From Streptomyces lienomycini (GTDB lineage: Bacteria > Actinomycetota > Actinomycetes > Streptomycetales > Streptomycetaceae): a DNA stretch of 64,000 nucleotides. Below, piece by piece: positions 7,766 through 16,060 of this stretch. The translations under genes were made by a program, and so were the position numbers. The notes below the pieces were generated by a model that saw nothing but the letters and a program-made list of their open reading frames with translations, was not told the DNA's origin and ran no database searches. The DNA lies in contig NZ_CP116257.1 of the NCBI RefSeq assembly GCF_027947595.1, forward strand, positions 5,573,501 through 5,637,500, given 5' to 3'. Within the stretch, counting starts at the first letter, position 1, and every line of letters starts with the position of its first letter.

Positions 7766-8827
7766 ATGTCACACACACCGGGCCCCGGCACGCGAAGCGG
7801 CTCCTTCCTCGGTGAGGTGAAGGACGCCGTCACCCCGCGGGCCACCCTGCTCGTGCTCGGCGTGATCGCGCTCCAGCTGCTCTTCATCGCCTCCTACGTG
7901 GGGGCGCTGCACGACCCCAGAGCCAAGGACGTGCCCTTCGGGGTGGTCGCGCCCGGGGCCGCCGCCAAGCAGACGGTGGACCGGCTGGAGCGGCTGCCCG
8001 GCTCGCCGCTGGATCCGCGCACGGTGGCCGACGAGGCGAGCGCCCGGAAGCAGATCGTGAACCGGGAGATCGACGGCGCCCTGGTCCTGAACCCCGAGGG
8101 CGGCCAGGACACCCTGCTGGTCGCCTCCGGCGGAGGCACCGTCCTCGCCACCACCCTGGAGGGCGTCGTCGGCAAGGTGGAGCAGGCCGAGCGGCGCACG
8201 GTACGGGTCGTCGACGTGGCCCCGGCCTCTCCCCACGACTTCGACGGGCTGTCGTCCTTCTACCTGGTGGTGGGCTGGTGCGTCGGCGGCTATCTGTGCG
8301 CCTCGATCCTGGCCATCAGCACCGGCGCCCGACCGGCCAACCCGCGCCGGGCGGCGATCCGGCTGATCGTGATGGCACTGGTCGCGATCGTCGGCGGGCT
8401 CGGCGGCGCGGTGATCATCGGACCGGTCCTGGGCGCGCTGCCCGGCGGCGTGCTGGACCTGTGGGGGCTCGGCGCGCTGATCACCTTCGCGGTGGGCGCG
8501 GCCACGCTCGCCCTCCAGGGCGTCTTCGGGATCGTCGGCATCGGCCTGGCGATCCTGCTGGTGGTGGTCGCGGGCAACCCGAGCGCGGGCGGCGCCTTCC
8601 CGCTGCCGCTGCTGCCGCCGTTCTGGAAGGCGATCGGCCCGGCACTGCCGCCGGGCGCGGGCACCTGGGCGGCCCGGTCCATCGCCTACTTCAAGGGGAA
8701 CGACGTGACCGCCTCCCTGCTGGTGCTGTGGGCGTGGGCGGTCGCGGGGACGGTGATCACGATGCTGGCGGCCGTACTGCCGCGCCGCGACCGGCAGGAG
8801 ACGGAACTGCCCCCACCGGCCGGCTGA
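7766..8827 (+). CDS. ABC-2-like / YhgE-type integral membrane protein
   Basis: A 353-residue membrane protein. The ATG at 7766 was chosen because the sequence becomes family-like (FLGEVKDAVTPRATLLVLGVIALQ) just after it. The upstream in-frame extension overlaps the SOS promoter region and looks non-coding. Topology: one N-terminal transmembrane helix (about residues 22-42), a roughly 130-residue extracytoplasmic domain, then about five to six further helices to the C-terminus. This N-TM, large loop, C-TM cluster layout is that of ABC-2/YhgE-Pip-type export permeases. No ATPase gene is adjacent, so a complete ABC exporter cannot be claimed. Confidence 0.7.
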   Translation: MSHTPGPGTRSGSFLGEVKDAVTPRATLLVLGVIALQLLFIASYVGALHDPRAKDVPFGVVAPGAAAKQTVDRLERLPGSPLDPRTVADEASARKQIVNREIDGALVLNPEGGQDTLLVASGGGTVLATTLEGVVGKVEQAERRTVRVVDVAPASPHDFDGLSSFYLVVGWCVGGYLCASILAISTGARPANPRRAAIRLIVMALVAIVGGLGGAVIIGPVLGALPGGVLDLWGLGALITFAVGAATLALQGVFGIVGIGLAILLVVVAGNPSAGGAFPLPLLPPFWKAIGPALPPGAGTWAARSIAYFKGNDVTASLLVLWAWAVAGTVITMLAAVLPRRDRQETELPPPAG

Positions 8828-8862
8828 CCCGCCTGCGCGCGCCCGGACACCGCGCGCACGCG

Positions 8863-8895
8863 GAAGTCCCGCCCTCGCGCGCGGGACGGGACTTC
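8863..8895. terminator. Bidirectional terminator hairpin
   Basis: GAAGTCCCG (8863-8871) pairs perfectly with CGGGACTTC (8887-8895), and an inner CCC/GGG extends the stem past a one-base bulge. It lies between the stops of the convergent membrane-protein and protease genes. Confidence 0.65.
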
Positions 8896-8914
8896 ACGGG
8901 TGTGCGGGTGCCGC

Positions 8915-9997
8915 TCAGCCGATCTGCGTACCGGTGGCCGACAGGGCCTCCGTCACCGGCTGGAAGAAGGTCTCGCCGCCGGAGGTGCAGTCGCCGCTGC
9001 CGCCGGAGGTGAGGCCGACGGCCTGGTCGCCCGAGAAGAGCGAGCCGCCGCTGTCGCCGGGCTCGGCGCAGACGTCGGTCTGGATCAGGCCGTTGACGAT
9101 GTCGCCGTTGCCGTAGTTCACGGTGGCGTCCAGGCCGGTCACCGTCCCGTCGTGCACCTGGGTGGTGGAGCCGCTGCGGGTCACCTCCATGCCGACGGTG
9201 GCCTCGGCGGCGCCCGAGATGGCCTGCGAGGAGCCGTTGTAGAGGTTCACCTCGCTCGGGTGGTCCACGTCGGCGGTGTACTTGACCAGGCCGTAGTCGT
9301 TGTCCGGGAAGCTGGACGCCGCGTTCTCGCCGATGACGTTCCCGGAGGAGTCCGACCAGGTCGAGATGGACTCGGTGCAGTGACCGGCGGTGATGAAGTA
9401 CGGCTCGCCGCCCTTGGTCACGTTGAAGCCGAGCGAGCAGCGCCCGCCGCCTCCGGTGATGGCGTCGCCGCCCGCGACGAAGGGCTTGTACTCGCCCTTG
9501 GTCCGCTTGAGTTCGGCCTTGGCGCCCAGCCCGTCGACCACCTTGGTCAGCTTGGCCAGTTCGGCCTCGGAGACCGTGCGGTCGGCGGTGACGACGACCT
9601 TGTTGGCGGTCGGGTCGGTCGCCCAGGACGTGCCCGGGATGGTCGCGTCCTCGGTGAGGGTGGTGCGCGCGCTCTTCAGGTCGGCGAGCGAGTTCTCGAC
9701 GACTCTCGCCTCGGCGCCGGCCTCCTCGACGGTCTGCGCGGCGGCCTGGTCGAGCACGTTGACGACGAGGCTCTTGGCCTGCGCGTCGTAGTACGTGCCC
9801 GCGGCGTCGGCACCGAGGTCGCCGATCAGCGTGGAGGCGAGCTTTCCGGCCGCCGTGACCGACAGGGTCTCGGGCGCGGCGGCCGCGGGGGCCTCGCTGG
9901 CGTTCGCGGTCTGGAAGGTGACCCCGGCCGCGACCAGTGCGGTGATTCCCGCACCTACTACGGCGACCCGCCGCCTGGGTATGCGTCGGTGCTTCAA
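8915..9997 (-). CDS. sprD: Secreted serine protease, streptogrisin D-like (family S1E)
   Basis: A 360-residue preproprotease. The TTG at 9997 sits 7 nt after AGGAGGA, which decides the start. It has a basic N-region, a hydrophobic core ([18 protein letters not shown]) and an Ala-rich cleavage region, then a propeptide of about 130 residues (alpha-lytic protease pro-domain). The mature chymotrypsin-like domain begins near [10 protein letters not shown]. The triad is visible as TAGHC (His), [11 protein letters not shown] (Asp) and GDSGGS (Ser). Cys pairs match the streptogrisin pattern, and the long [11 protein letters not shown] and [19 protein letters not shown] stretches resemble streptogrisin D more than B. 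It acts outside the cell on proteins, with specificity probably for large hydrophobic residues. It is next to a second streptogrisin gene in the same orientation. Confidence 0.92.
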   Translation of the reverse strand: MKHRRIPRRRVAVVGAGITALVAAGVTFQTANASEAPAAAAPETLSVTAAGKLASTLIGDLGADAAGTYYDAQAKSLVVNVLDQAAAQTVEEAGAEARVVENSLADLKSARTTLTEDATIPGTSWATDPTANKVVVTADRTVSEAELAKLTKVVDGLGAKAELKRTKGEYKPFVAGGDAITGGGGRCSLGFNVTKGGEPYFITAGHCTESISTWSDSSGNVIGENAASSFPDNDYGLVKYTADVDHPSEVNLYNGSSQAISGAAEATVGMEVTRSGSTTQVHDGTVTGLDATVNYGNGDIVNGLIQTDVCAEPGDSGGSLFSGDQAVGLTSGGSGDCTSGGETFFQPVTEALSATGTQIG

Positions 9998-10311
9998 CTC
10001 ACGTCCTCCTGTGGGGGGTCGGTCCGGAGGTTGTGGGGACCTCGCGGACCGGAAGGCTGGTTGACGAGCGTTAACTCTTCCGAGTCCACAGGCCGTACAC
10101 AAGGTCGACTCCAGGACGTGCGCACGACAACTCCAGCGCGGTCACACGACCTTCACCCTTCCGGTGTGTCCCGGCGGGATTCGCGCGGCGGACGCGCGGT
10201 GGGCGCCTCGGACACGGCTGAGCCCCCGCACACCGTCGCTTCGGTGTGCGGGGGCTCTTCGCGCCGCCGGCCGCGCTCTGACGGGTGGAACGGTCGCTAG
10301 GCCACGGCTGC
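9998..10311. other. Intergenic region between the two streptogrisin genes (314 bp)
   Basis: It holds the promoter region and Shine-Dalgarno of the streptogrisin D-like gene and a strong hairpin belonging to the streptogrisin B-like gene. No further gene is seen. Confidence 0.6.
10221..10256. terminator. Terminator hairpin after streptogrisin B-like gene
   Basis: A perfect 15-bp stem (10221-10235 with 10242-10256) closes a 6-nt loop, about 55 bp past the stop of the protease gene read leftward. Confidence 0.75.
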
Positions 10312-11220
10312 CTAGTAGACGCTGACGCCGTAGGCGCTCAGCGCCTCCGTGACCGGCTGGAAGAACGTCGTCCCGCCGGAGGAGCAGTTGCCGCTGCCGC
10401 CGGAGGTCAGACCGTACGCGGTGCCGTTGCTGCCGTAGAGCGGACCGCCGGAGTCGCCGGGCTCGGCGCAGACCGTGGTCTGGATCAGCCCGCCGACGAC
10501 GTCGCCGCCGCCGTAGTTGACGGTGGCGTTCAGGGCGGTGACCCGGCCGCTGTGGGTGCCGGTGGTGGAGCCGTCACGGATGACGGTGGTACCCACGCTC
10601 GGGGTGGCCGCGCGGGTGATGTCCACGCCGCCCGCGGTGCCGGGCTTGCTGACCGAGGTGTTGGTGTACCGGACGATGCCGTAGTCGTTGCCCGGGAAGC
10701 TGGACCCGGCCGTCGAGCCGAGAACGGTCGAGTGTCCGGAGTTGGACCACCAGGTGCCGGCGCCGTCGGTGCAGTGACCGGCGGTGAGGAAGTACTCGGC
10801 GCCGCTGCTGGTGCGCACGTTGAAGCCGAGGGAGCAGCGCCAGCTGCTCGCGTAGATGGCGTCGCCGCCCTGGATGAGCTTGTTGAACGTGCCGGGGGTC
10901 CGCTTGATCGTGAGCGCCCCGGCCTTGTCGCCGGCCTGCTCCTTGATCTTCGCGATCTCGGCCTGGGAGACCGTGCTGTCGATGGTGACGACCAGTCGGC
11001 CGCTCTCGCTGTCGACGGCCCAGGCGGTGCCCGGGACGTCGGCCTGGAGCACCGCGTTGCCGGCACTGCTCAGCTCGGCGGCACTGAAGGCGGCCGGGGT
11101 GGGTGCCGCGGTCGCGCTGGGGATCGCGATGGCGGCGGCGGCCACGAGGCCGGTGGATACGGCGATCAGCCGAGTCCGTCTCGTGATGCCGCTGCGGGGG
11201 GTGGTGCGCTTGATCCTCAC
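10312..11220 (-). CDS. sprB: Secreted serine protease, streptogrisin B-like (family S1E)
   Basis: A 302-residue preproprotease. The GTG at 11220 follows GGAGGA by 6 nt. Signal peptide ([20 protein letters not shown]), propeptide, then a mature domain from about [18 protein letters not shown]. The triad lies in [26 protein letters not shown] and [13 protein letters not shown]. The last segment ([17 protein letters not shown]) is the streptogrisin B C-terminus almost word for word, as I remember it. The propeptide is about half as long as in the neighbouring protease, which is also typical of SprA/SprB. The residue before GGDAIY is Gln, not the usual Ser, so the self-cleavage site differs slightly. 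It degrades extracellular protein with chymotrypsin-like preference. Confidence 0.92.
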   Translation of the reverse strand: MRIKRTTPRSGITRRTRLIAVSTGLVAAAAIAIPSATAAPTPAAFSAAELSSAGNAVLQADVPGTAWAVDSESGRLVVTIDSTVSQAEIAKIKEQAGDKAGALTIKRTPGTFNKLIQGGDAIYASSWRCSLGFNVRTSSGAEYFLTAGHCTDGAGTWWSNSGHSTVLGSTAGSSFPGNDYGIVRYTNTSVSKPGTAGGVDITRAATPSVGTTVIRDGSTTGTHSGRVTALNATVNYGGGDVVGGLIQTTVCAEPGDSGGPLYGSNGTAYGLTSGGSGNCSSGGTTFFQPVTEALSAYGVSVY

Positions 11221-11431
11221 TTTTCGTTCCTCCACAGGGGAAGTCGGGGGCCCTCGTGTGGGGTTGGGGGCCCGTGAGGCGCAGCCAGGGACGGACCTCC
11301 GGGTTCCGGATAGTCGTGCCCCTGACAAGCGCTGAGGTTGGAGTATTCGGCCGAACGACCGGTCGGCGCAAGAGTGCCTTTCGGCCGTCGGGCTTTGACC
11401 GCCCTTTACCAACTCCCGCCGCCCGGTCCGC

Positions 11432-12346
11432 TCAGGACACCCCTCGCGCGGGAGCGCACCCGTTGGCGGGCCGGGCCAGGTCCAGGTGGTCCCGGAGCGT
11501 GCTGCCCGGGTAGAAGGTGCGGAACAGGCCCCGGTGCTGGAGCAGGGACACGGTGCCGTTGACCAGGCGCTCGAGATCACGGCGCGGGTCGACCGGCGTG
11601 ACGTGGAAGCCGTCGACGGTGCCGTCCCGGTGCCAGGCGGCGATCAGTTCGGCCAGGCCGATGGGTCCGCCGCGGTACAGCGGGCCGCGCGGGGTGGGCC
11701 GGGGCCCGCCGCCGTGACAGGGGTCGGCCGCGCACTCGCCGTCCCCGAGGTCGACGTCCAGGGCGGCGAGGATTCGCAGGGCGTCCGGATCCCGGCCGTG
11801 CGCCGCCGCGGACGCCCGCAGTTCGTCCCGCGCGGCGGCGGCCTGCGCGGGGAGCACGGCACGTACGAGGGCCACGTCGGCGTACCGGGCCGCGACCGCC
11901 CGCGCGGGCCGGTCCGTGGCGTCGACCACGCGTACGGGGTGCCCCTGCGGGGGCCGCGGCAGGGCCGAGGCGTCCCCGACGGAGAGCGCGGAGCCCTGGT
12001 GGCAGAGGAGGCGGGCCTCGCCCTCGGTGGTGGACACCTCGATCCGCCAGCCCGCCCGGCCGCGGCTGACCCGGTCGAGGGTGGCCACGGCCGCCTGGAC
12101 CCGGAACGGCTCGGCGCGGGTGGTGGTGACGGTGGGGACCAGGCCGACGCGCCGCGTGCCGGGCGCCACCCGGGACAGGACGGCGAGCGCGTCGGGGGCG
12201 GCGGGGCCGTCGCCCAGGGTGACGAAGTCGAGCGCGCCGCGTTCGGCGAGCCGCGCGTCCGCCGCGTACTCGTCGGCGTCGCGCACCGACCGCCGGTCGA
12301 GGGCGGCGGCCAGGTGCAGCCGCCGTCTGGCGTGGGAGAAGGTCAT
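11432..12346 (-). CDS. Luciferase-like (LLM class) flavin-dependent monooxygenase
   Basis: A 304-residue protein of the bacterial luciferase TIM-barrel superfamily. The pattern includes [33 protein letters not shown] (split here: [12 protein letters not shown] then [18 protein letters not shown]) and the helix [16 protein letters not shown], as in the NtaA/SnaA/DszA-type FMNH2 or F420 group. ATG at 12346 is preferred over the ATG six codons upstream because GGAG lies 7 nt before it. The protein is shorter than NtaA-type enzymes (about 430-450) and lacks part of the usual insertion, so cofactor and substrate are open. It is divergent from a sulfur-type leader peptide 186 bp away, which would fit a role in sulfonate or related sulfur scavenging, but that is inference. 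Confidence 0.75.
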   Translation of the reverse strand: MTFSHARRRLHLAAALDRRSVRDADEYAADARLAERGALDFVTLGDGPAAPDALAVLSRVAPGTRRVGLVPTVTTTRAEPFRVQAAVATLDRVSRGRAGWRIEVSTTEGEARLLCHQGSALSVGDASALPRPPQGHPVRVVDATDRPARAVAARYADVALVRAVLPAQAAAARDELRASAAAHGRDPDALRILAALDVDLGDGECAADPCHGGGPRPTPRGPLYRGGPIGLAELIAAWHRDGTVDGFHVTPVDPRRDLERLVNGTVSLLQHRGLFRTFYPGSTLRDHLDLARPANGCAPARGVS

Positions 12347-12747
12347 GTGAAGGCTCCGTGACATCGAGTCAGTCGGACACGGTGGATGGCGCCTTCACAC
12401 GGCCGAGCCCCTCAGCACCGCCGTCCGCCGAGACTACGGGGGTGTCTCGACCGACTGTCAAGGCTGTCCACACTGTGAGCCGCACATCTCAACTCGTTGA
12501 CGGCGAACCGGATGCCTGTTCCACTTGGCCCATGCATCCGCAGCAGTGGCTGGTCACGCGCTCCCACATCGACTTCGGTCGAGTGTGGTCCTGTTCCTGT
12601 TGAGCCGAAGCCCCTGCCGTCTGCCTTGATCGCCCGGCCCCGTCGGGGCCGTACCCGGGCCTCCGCCCTTCCCGCACCGCCTTCACACGCGCCCTCCCCT
12701 CGCGCCCCTTCCCCTCCCCTGCCCCATGCCCGGGCGCTGACGCGGTC
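12347..12747. other. Intergenic region with a leader peptide (401 bp)
   Basis: Between the start of the LLM monooxygenase gene and the stop of the DUF5685 gene. It holds divergent promoter sequence near 12430-12520 and, on the plus strand, the short leader-peptide ORF at 12532-12603. Beyond that ORF no plus-strand gene follows before 14233. Confidence 0.6.
12532..12603 (+). CDS. Putative HID-type regulatory leader peptide (23 aa)
   Basis: A 23-codon ORF ending RSHIDFGRVWSCSC then TGA. It matches the short actinobacterial leader-peptide family with the core R-x-H-[IV]-D-x-x-R-x-x-S-x-x-C, usually found ahead of sulfur-assimilation and sulfonate-transport operons, where the terminal Cys (and here also Trp and Ser) codons allow ribosome-mediated attenuation. 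A TTGACG at 12497 with suitable spacing would place the transcript start near the ATG, so the message may be leaderless; no Shine-Dalgarno is visible. The oddity is context: no same-strand gene follows for 1.6 kb and the DUF5685 gene lies antisense. It may be an orphan whose target was lost. Confidence 0.6.
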   Translation: MHPQQWLVTRSHIDFGRVWSCSC

Positions 12748-13943
12748 TCAGCAGCTGCAGTCGCAGCCGTCGCAGCAGCAGCCGTCGCAGCACCCGTCGT
12801 CACCGCAGCAGTTGCTGCAGCAGTCGCAGCAGTCGCAGCAGTTGCCGCAGTCGCACTGGGAGCAGAGCCCTTCCCTGCGCTGACCGCTCCAGGGGTCGTC
12901 GAAGGTGCCGCAGCACATCTGGCACGTGCAGGCCAGCCCCAGCCACACGGCGCAGCCCGCGAGGAGCCCGCGCCGGTCGCGGCGCGGCGGCTCCGGGGGC
13001 GTCGGTCCACCGGGGCCGCCGGGCGCACCCGGGGTACCGGGCGTGCCGGGAGGGGCGTACGGATGGCTGCCATGGGCGCACGAGACGGTGCCGAACGCGC
13101 GGTCGACGGAGTTCCCCAGCTCGTGCACGAGCAGCCGGTGCACCAGCCGGCCGTCCCCGAACTCCGCCTCCCGCAGGGCGAGCCGTACCCCGCGCACGGC
13201 GTCGTCCGCCAGCCGCCGGGCCTCGGTGAGCGGCGTCCCGGTGGCGGTGAGCGGGTTCCAGGCGCCGGAGGCGGCGTCCGCCTCCCGGTCCTCCACGGCG
13301 TCCAGGAGATGGGCGAGCCGGCCGAAGAGGCGCCCGGCCTCGGCGAGCGGCTCGGCGTTGCACGGCCGCCCGGCGAGGTGCGCGGTGTGCGCGAAGGCGG
13401 CGGCGGTCGCGGTCTCGGTCGGCTCGGTGACCGTGAGCAGGGGGGTGCCCGGCCCGGCGAGCGCCTCGATGCCGCCCTGCCGGTCCACGGCGTCGACCAG
13501 TACGGCGGTGTCGAACCCGACGGCACCGCCACCGCGGGCTCCCGCCGCGTCCCAGCCGATGGCGACCCGGCGGGCGGCGAGGGCCACCGGCCGGCGGGCC
13601 AGCAGCCCGTCCCCGTCGGCGACGTGGTCGCGCACCTTGGCCGAGGCCAGTACCAGGGAGACCGCCGCCGCGAGCCGGGCCCCTCGCCGTGCGCGACGGA
13701 CGCGGTGCGCATCCCGCGCAACGGGCAGGGGCCGGCGGTGCGCCGCCCGCCCCCCGCGCCACCGGCCGTGGCCTGAGCCTCCGTCAGGACCGATATGAGC
13801 AGCCCGTCATAGTTCGTCACGATGCGCGCGAACTGACCGTGATCCTTGCGCAGGGCGAGGCACAACCCGCACAAATGCGCCATCCACTCACTCGTGAGGC
13901 TCTCTCCGAGCCGGTGCCTGCACGGCCTGACGATTCCGAACAC
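12748..13943 (-). pseudogene. DUF5685 family protein with Cys-rich tail, disrupted by a -1 frameshift
   Basis: The N-terminal part (from 13943) begins MFGIVRPCRHRLGESL, includes WMAHLCGLCLALRKDHGQFAR and runs to SVAHGEG; the frame then goes wrong. The C-terminal part continues in another frame with AAAVSLVLASAKVRDHVADGDG and runs to 12748. One G missing from the run at 13680-13683 explains the switch: restoring it joins the parts into one protein of about 398 residues. The N-terminus has a CxxC-type cluster. The end is remarkable: about 20 Cys within roughly the last 50 residues (CDCGNCCDCCDCCSNCC, CCDGCCCDGCDCSC), which suggests metal binding. Function of the family is unknown. It may be intact in the organism if the base loss is a sequencing error. 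Confidence 0.75.
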
Positions 13944-14232
13944 GACGCTCCCCCATGGTTCGTACGACGCTGAGCTGCGGCATCGTACCGACTGCCGCCT
14001 TCACCCGTACGCACCCTCCCTCACCCGTCCGCCGTGAAGAATCATATTTCACTCACAGTCAGCATCCGTTTGGGAAACAACCCTTGGGACACAAGGACTC
14101 TCGACGGATCCGCTGTGCACCAGTACCGTCACAAACCCCCCGCGCGGCGTCTATCCACTTGGCGCGACGTCCGCATCATGGATGACCATAGGGATGCGGA
14201 AGCACGAAAGACCGCTGTGAGAGGAGGCGTCC

Positions 14233-14670
14233 ATGGGATCGGTACGCAAGGCGAGTGCGTGGCTCGGCCTCGTCGACGACAACGATGACGAGCGTTACTA
14301 CGACGACGACTACTCCGAGGGCACCGAGCCCGGGGACGCCTGGGTCACCGACCCGCGGGTGAAGGTGGCCTCGGACGTGGCCGAGGAGAGGGGCCGCCGC
14401 ATCGCGACGGTCACCCCGGACAGCTTCCGGGACGCACGGGCCATCGGTGAGCTGTTCCGGGAGGGGGTCCCGGTCATCGTGAACCTGACGGCCATGGAGG
14501 GCACCGACGCCAAGCGCGTCGTCGACTTCGCGGCCGGACTCATCTTCGGCCTGCGCGGTTCGATCGAGCGGGTGTCCACCCGCGTGTTCCTGCTCAGCCC
14601 GGCCGACACCGAGGTCATCAGCGGCGAGTCCGCCGCACACCGTTCCGACGGGTTCTTCAACCAGAGCTGA
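14233..14670 (+). CDS. sepF: SepF-like cell division protein
   Basis: A 145-residue protein. The start ATG follows GAGAGGAGG. The N-terminus ([13 protein letters not shown]) can form an amphipathic membrane-targeting helix; it is followed by an acidic linker ([13 protein letters not shown]). The C-terminal SepF fold ([22 protein letters not shown], shown by ends IATVTPDSF and [20 protein letters not shown]) is complete. SepF anchors FtsZ polymers to the membrane. Streptomyces usually have one sepF in the dcw cluster plus SepF-like paralogues elsewhere. There are no dcw neighbours here, so this is probably one of the paralogues (Sfl type) with a modulating role in septation during sporulation. 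Confidence 0.9.
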   Translation: MGSVRKASAWLGLVDDNDDERYYDDDYSEGTEPGDAWVTDPRVKVASDVAEERGRRIATVTPDSFRDARAIGELFREGVPVIVNLTAMEGTDAKRVVDFAAGLIFGLRGSIERVSTRVFLLSPADTEVISGESAAHRSDGFFNQS

Positions 14671-14697
14671 GGCGGGGCCGCGCACCACGGCCCCGCC
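14671..14697. terminator. Terminator hairpin between sepF-like and acyl-CoA dehydrogenase genes
   Basis: GGCGGGGCCG (14671-14680) pairs perfectly with CGGCCCCGCC (14688-14697), loop 7 nt, immediately after the SepF-like stop and before the convergent stop at 14714. Confidence 0.65.
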
Positions 14698-14713
14698 CCT
14701 CCCCGCCGGGCTC

Positions 14714-15907
14714 CTACCGGAAGGCGTCGAGTCCGGTGAGCGCCTTGCCCAGCACCAGCTGGTGCATCTCGACGGTGCCCTCGTAGGTGAGCACCGACTC
14801 CAGGTTCGTGGCGTGCCGCATCACGGGGTACTCGAGGGAGATCCCGTTGGCGCCGAGGATCGTGCGGGCCGTACGGCAGATCTCGATGGCCTCGCGTACG
14901 TTGTTGAGCTTGCCGAAGCTGACCTGCTCGGGACGCAGGCGGCCGGCGTCCATCCGCCGCCCGAGGTGATGGGCGAGCAGGATCCCCTTGTGCAGTTCGA
15001 CCGCCATGTCGGCGAGCTTGGCCTGGGTGAGCTGGAAGCCGCCGATGGCCCGCCCGAACTGCTCCCGCGACTTCGCGTACTCCAGGGCCGCCTCGAAGGA
15101 ACTGCGGGCCGCGCCCATCGAACCCCAGACGATTCCGTAACGGGCGTGCGACAGACAGCTGAGCGGACCGCGCAGTCCGGTGACCTCCGGCAGCACGGCG
15201 TCGGCGGGCAACCGTACGTCGTCCATGACCAGCTCGCTGGTGACGCTGGCCCGCAGGGACCACTTGTGCTTGATCTCCGGCGCGGAGAATCCGGCGCTGT
15301 CGGTCGGTACGACGAACCCGCGGACCCCCTCCTCGGTCTGCGCCCAGACGACGGCCACGCCCGCCACCGACCCGTTGGTGATCCACATCTTGCGCCCGTT
15401 GAGCACCCAGTCGCCGCCGGCGTCCCGCTTGGCGCGGGTGCGCATGCCGGCCGGGTCGGAGCCGTGGTCGGGCTCGGTCAGGCCGAAGCAGCCGATGACC
15501 TCCCCGGCGGCCATGCGCGGCAGCCACTGCCGCTTCTGCTCCTCGCTGCCGAAGCGGTGGACGGCGTACATGGCGAGGGAGCCCTGCACGGAGACCAGGG
15601 AGCGGATGCCAGAGTCGGCCGCCTCCAGCTCCAGGCAGGCGAGACCGTACTGGACGGCGCTCGCCCCGGCGCAGCCGTAGCCGTCGAGGGACATGCCGAG
15701 CGCGCCGATCGAGCCGAGTTCGCGCGCGAGGTCGCGGATGCCGGGCAGCTCGCCCTTCTCGTACCAGTCCGCGACGTGCGGCAGCACGCGGTCCGCGGCC
15801 CAGCCCCGCACGGTGTCCCGGACCGCCAGGTCCTCCGGTTCCAGGAGGTCGTCGATGCCGAGGGGGTCGGCGGGGTCGAACGCGGGCAACTTGGGGGACG
15901 CGGCCAT
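14714..15907 (-). CDS. gcdH: Acyl-CoA dehydrogenase, glutaryl-CoA dehydrogenase-like
   Basis: A 397-residue flavoprotein with the three acyl-CoA dehydrogenase domains: N-terminal helices, the beta domain with the FAD/substrate motif GCFGLTEPDHGSDPAGM and WVLNGRKMWITNGS, and the C-terminal helices ending LTYEGTVEMHQLVLGKALTG. Glu376 in TYEGT is in the position of the catalytic base of glutaryl-CoA dehydrogenases, and the unusually long N-terminus (DPADPLGIDDLLEPEDLAVRD, cited in part) also fits that subgroup. It would oxidise glutaryl-CoA to crotonyl-CoA in lysine/tryptophan breakdown. No co-transcribed pathway gene is next to it. A perfect palindrome 24 bp upstream suggests specific repression. 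Confidence 0.85.
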   Translation of the reverse strand: MAASPKLPAFDPADPLGIDDLLEPEDLAVRDTVRGWAADRVLPHVADWYEKGELPGIRDLARELGSIGALGMSLDGYGCAGASAVQYGLACLELEAADSGIRSLVSVQGSLAMYAVHRFGSEEQKRQWLPRMAAGEVIGCFGLTEPDHGSDPAGMRTRAKRDAGGDWVLNGRKMWITNGSVAGVAVVWAQTEEGVRGFVVPTDSAGFSAPEIKHKWSLRASVTSELVMDDVRLPADAVLPEVTGLRGPLSCLSHARYGIVWGSMGAARSSFEAALEYAKSREQFGRAIGGFQLTQAKLADMAVELHKGILLAHHLGRRMDAGRLRPEQVSFGKLNNVREAIEICRTARTILGANGISLEYPVMRHATNLESVLTYEGTVEMHQLVLGKALTGLDAFR

Positions 15908-15930
15908 GGGACACCCTCCGGGACGACAAA

Positions 15931-15947
15931 AACTAGCGGCGCTAGTT
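15931..15947. promoter_or_regulatory. Perfect palindrome at the acyl-CoA dehydrogenase promoter, probable TetR-type operator
   Basis: AACTAGCG-G-CGCTAGTT, an 8+1+8 perfect palindrome, lies 24-40 bp before the ATG. TetR/FadR-like regulators of acyl-CoA metabolism bind sites of this form. No such regulator gene is adjacent. Confidence 0.6.
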
Positions 15948-16060
15948 GCGGCTCTCGTGCCGACGTTACGATGCCGGGCTCCGCACGTCCACCATGCCCG
16001 TCCCCCAGCCGCGGCACGACCGGCGGGGCGGTACCGGTGCGCCGGTGGGAGACCTTGGGG

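Noticed and set aside
12489..13943. A 484-codon continuous frame over the DUF5685 gene
   Set aside because: After about residue 90 the translation turns into Arg/Pro/Ser-rich shadow. The family-like sequence continues in another frame, which shows a frameshift and not a longer protein.
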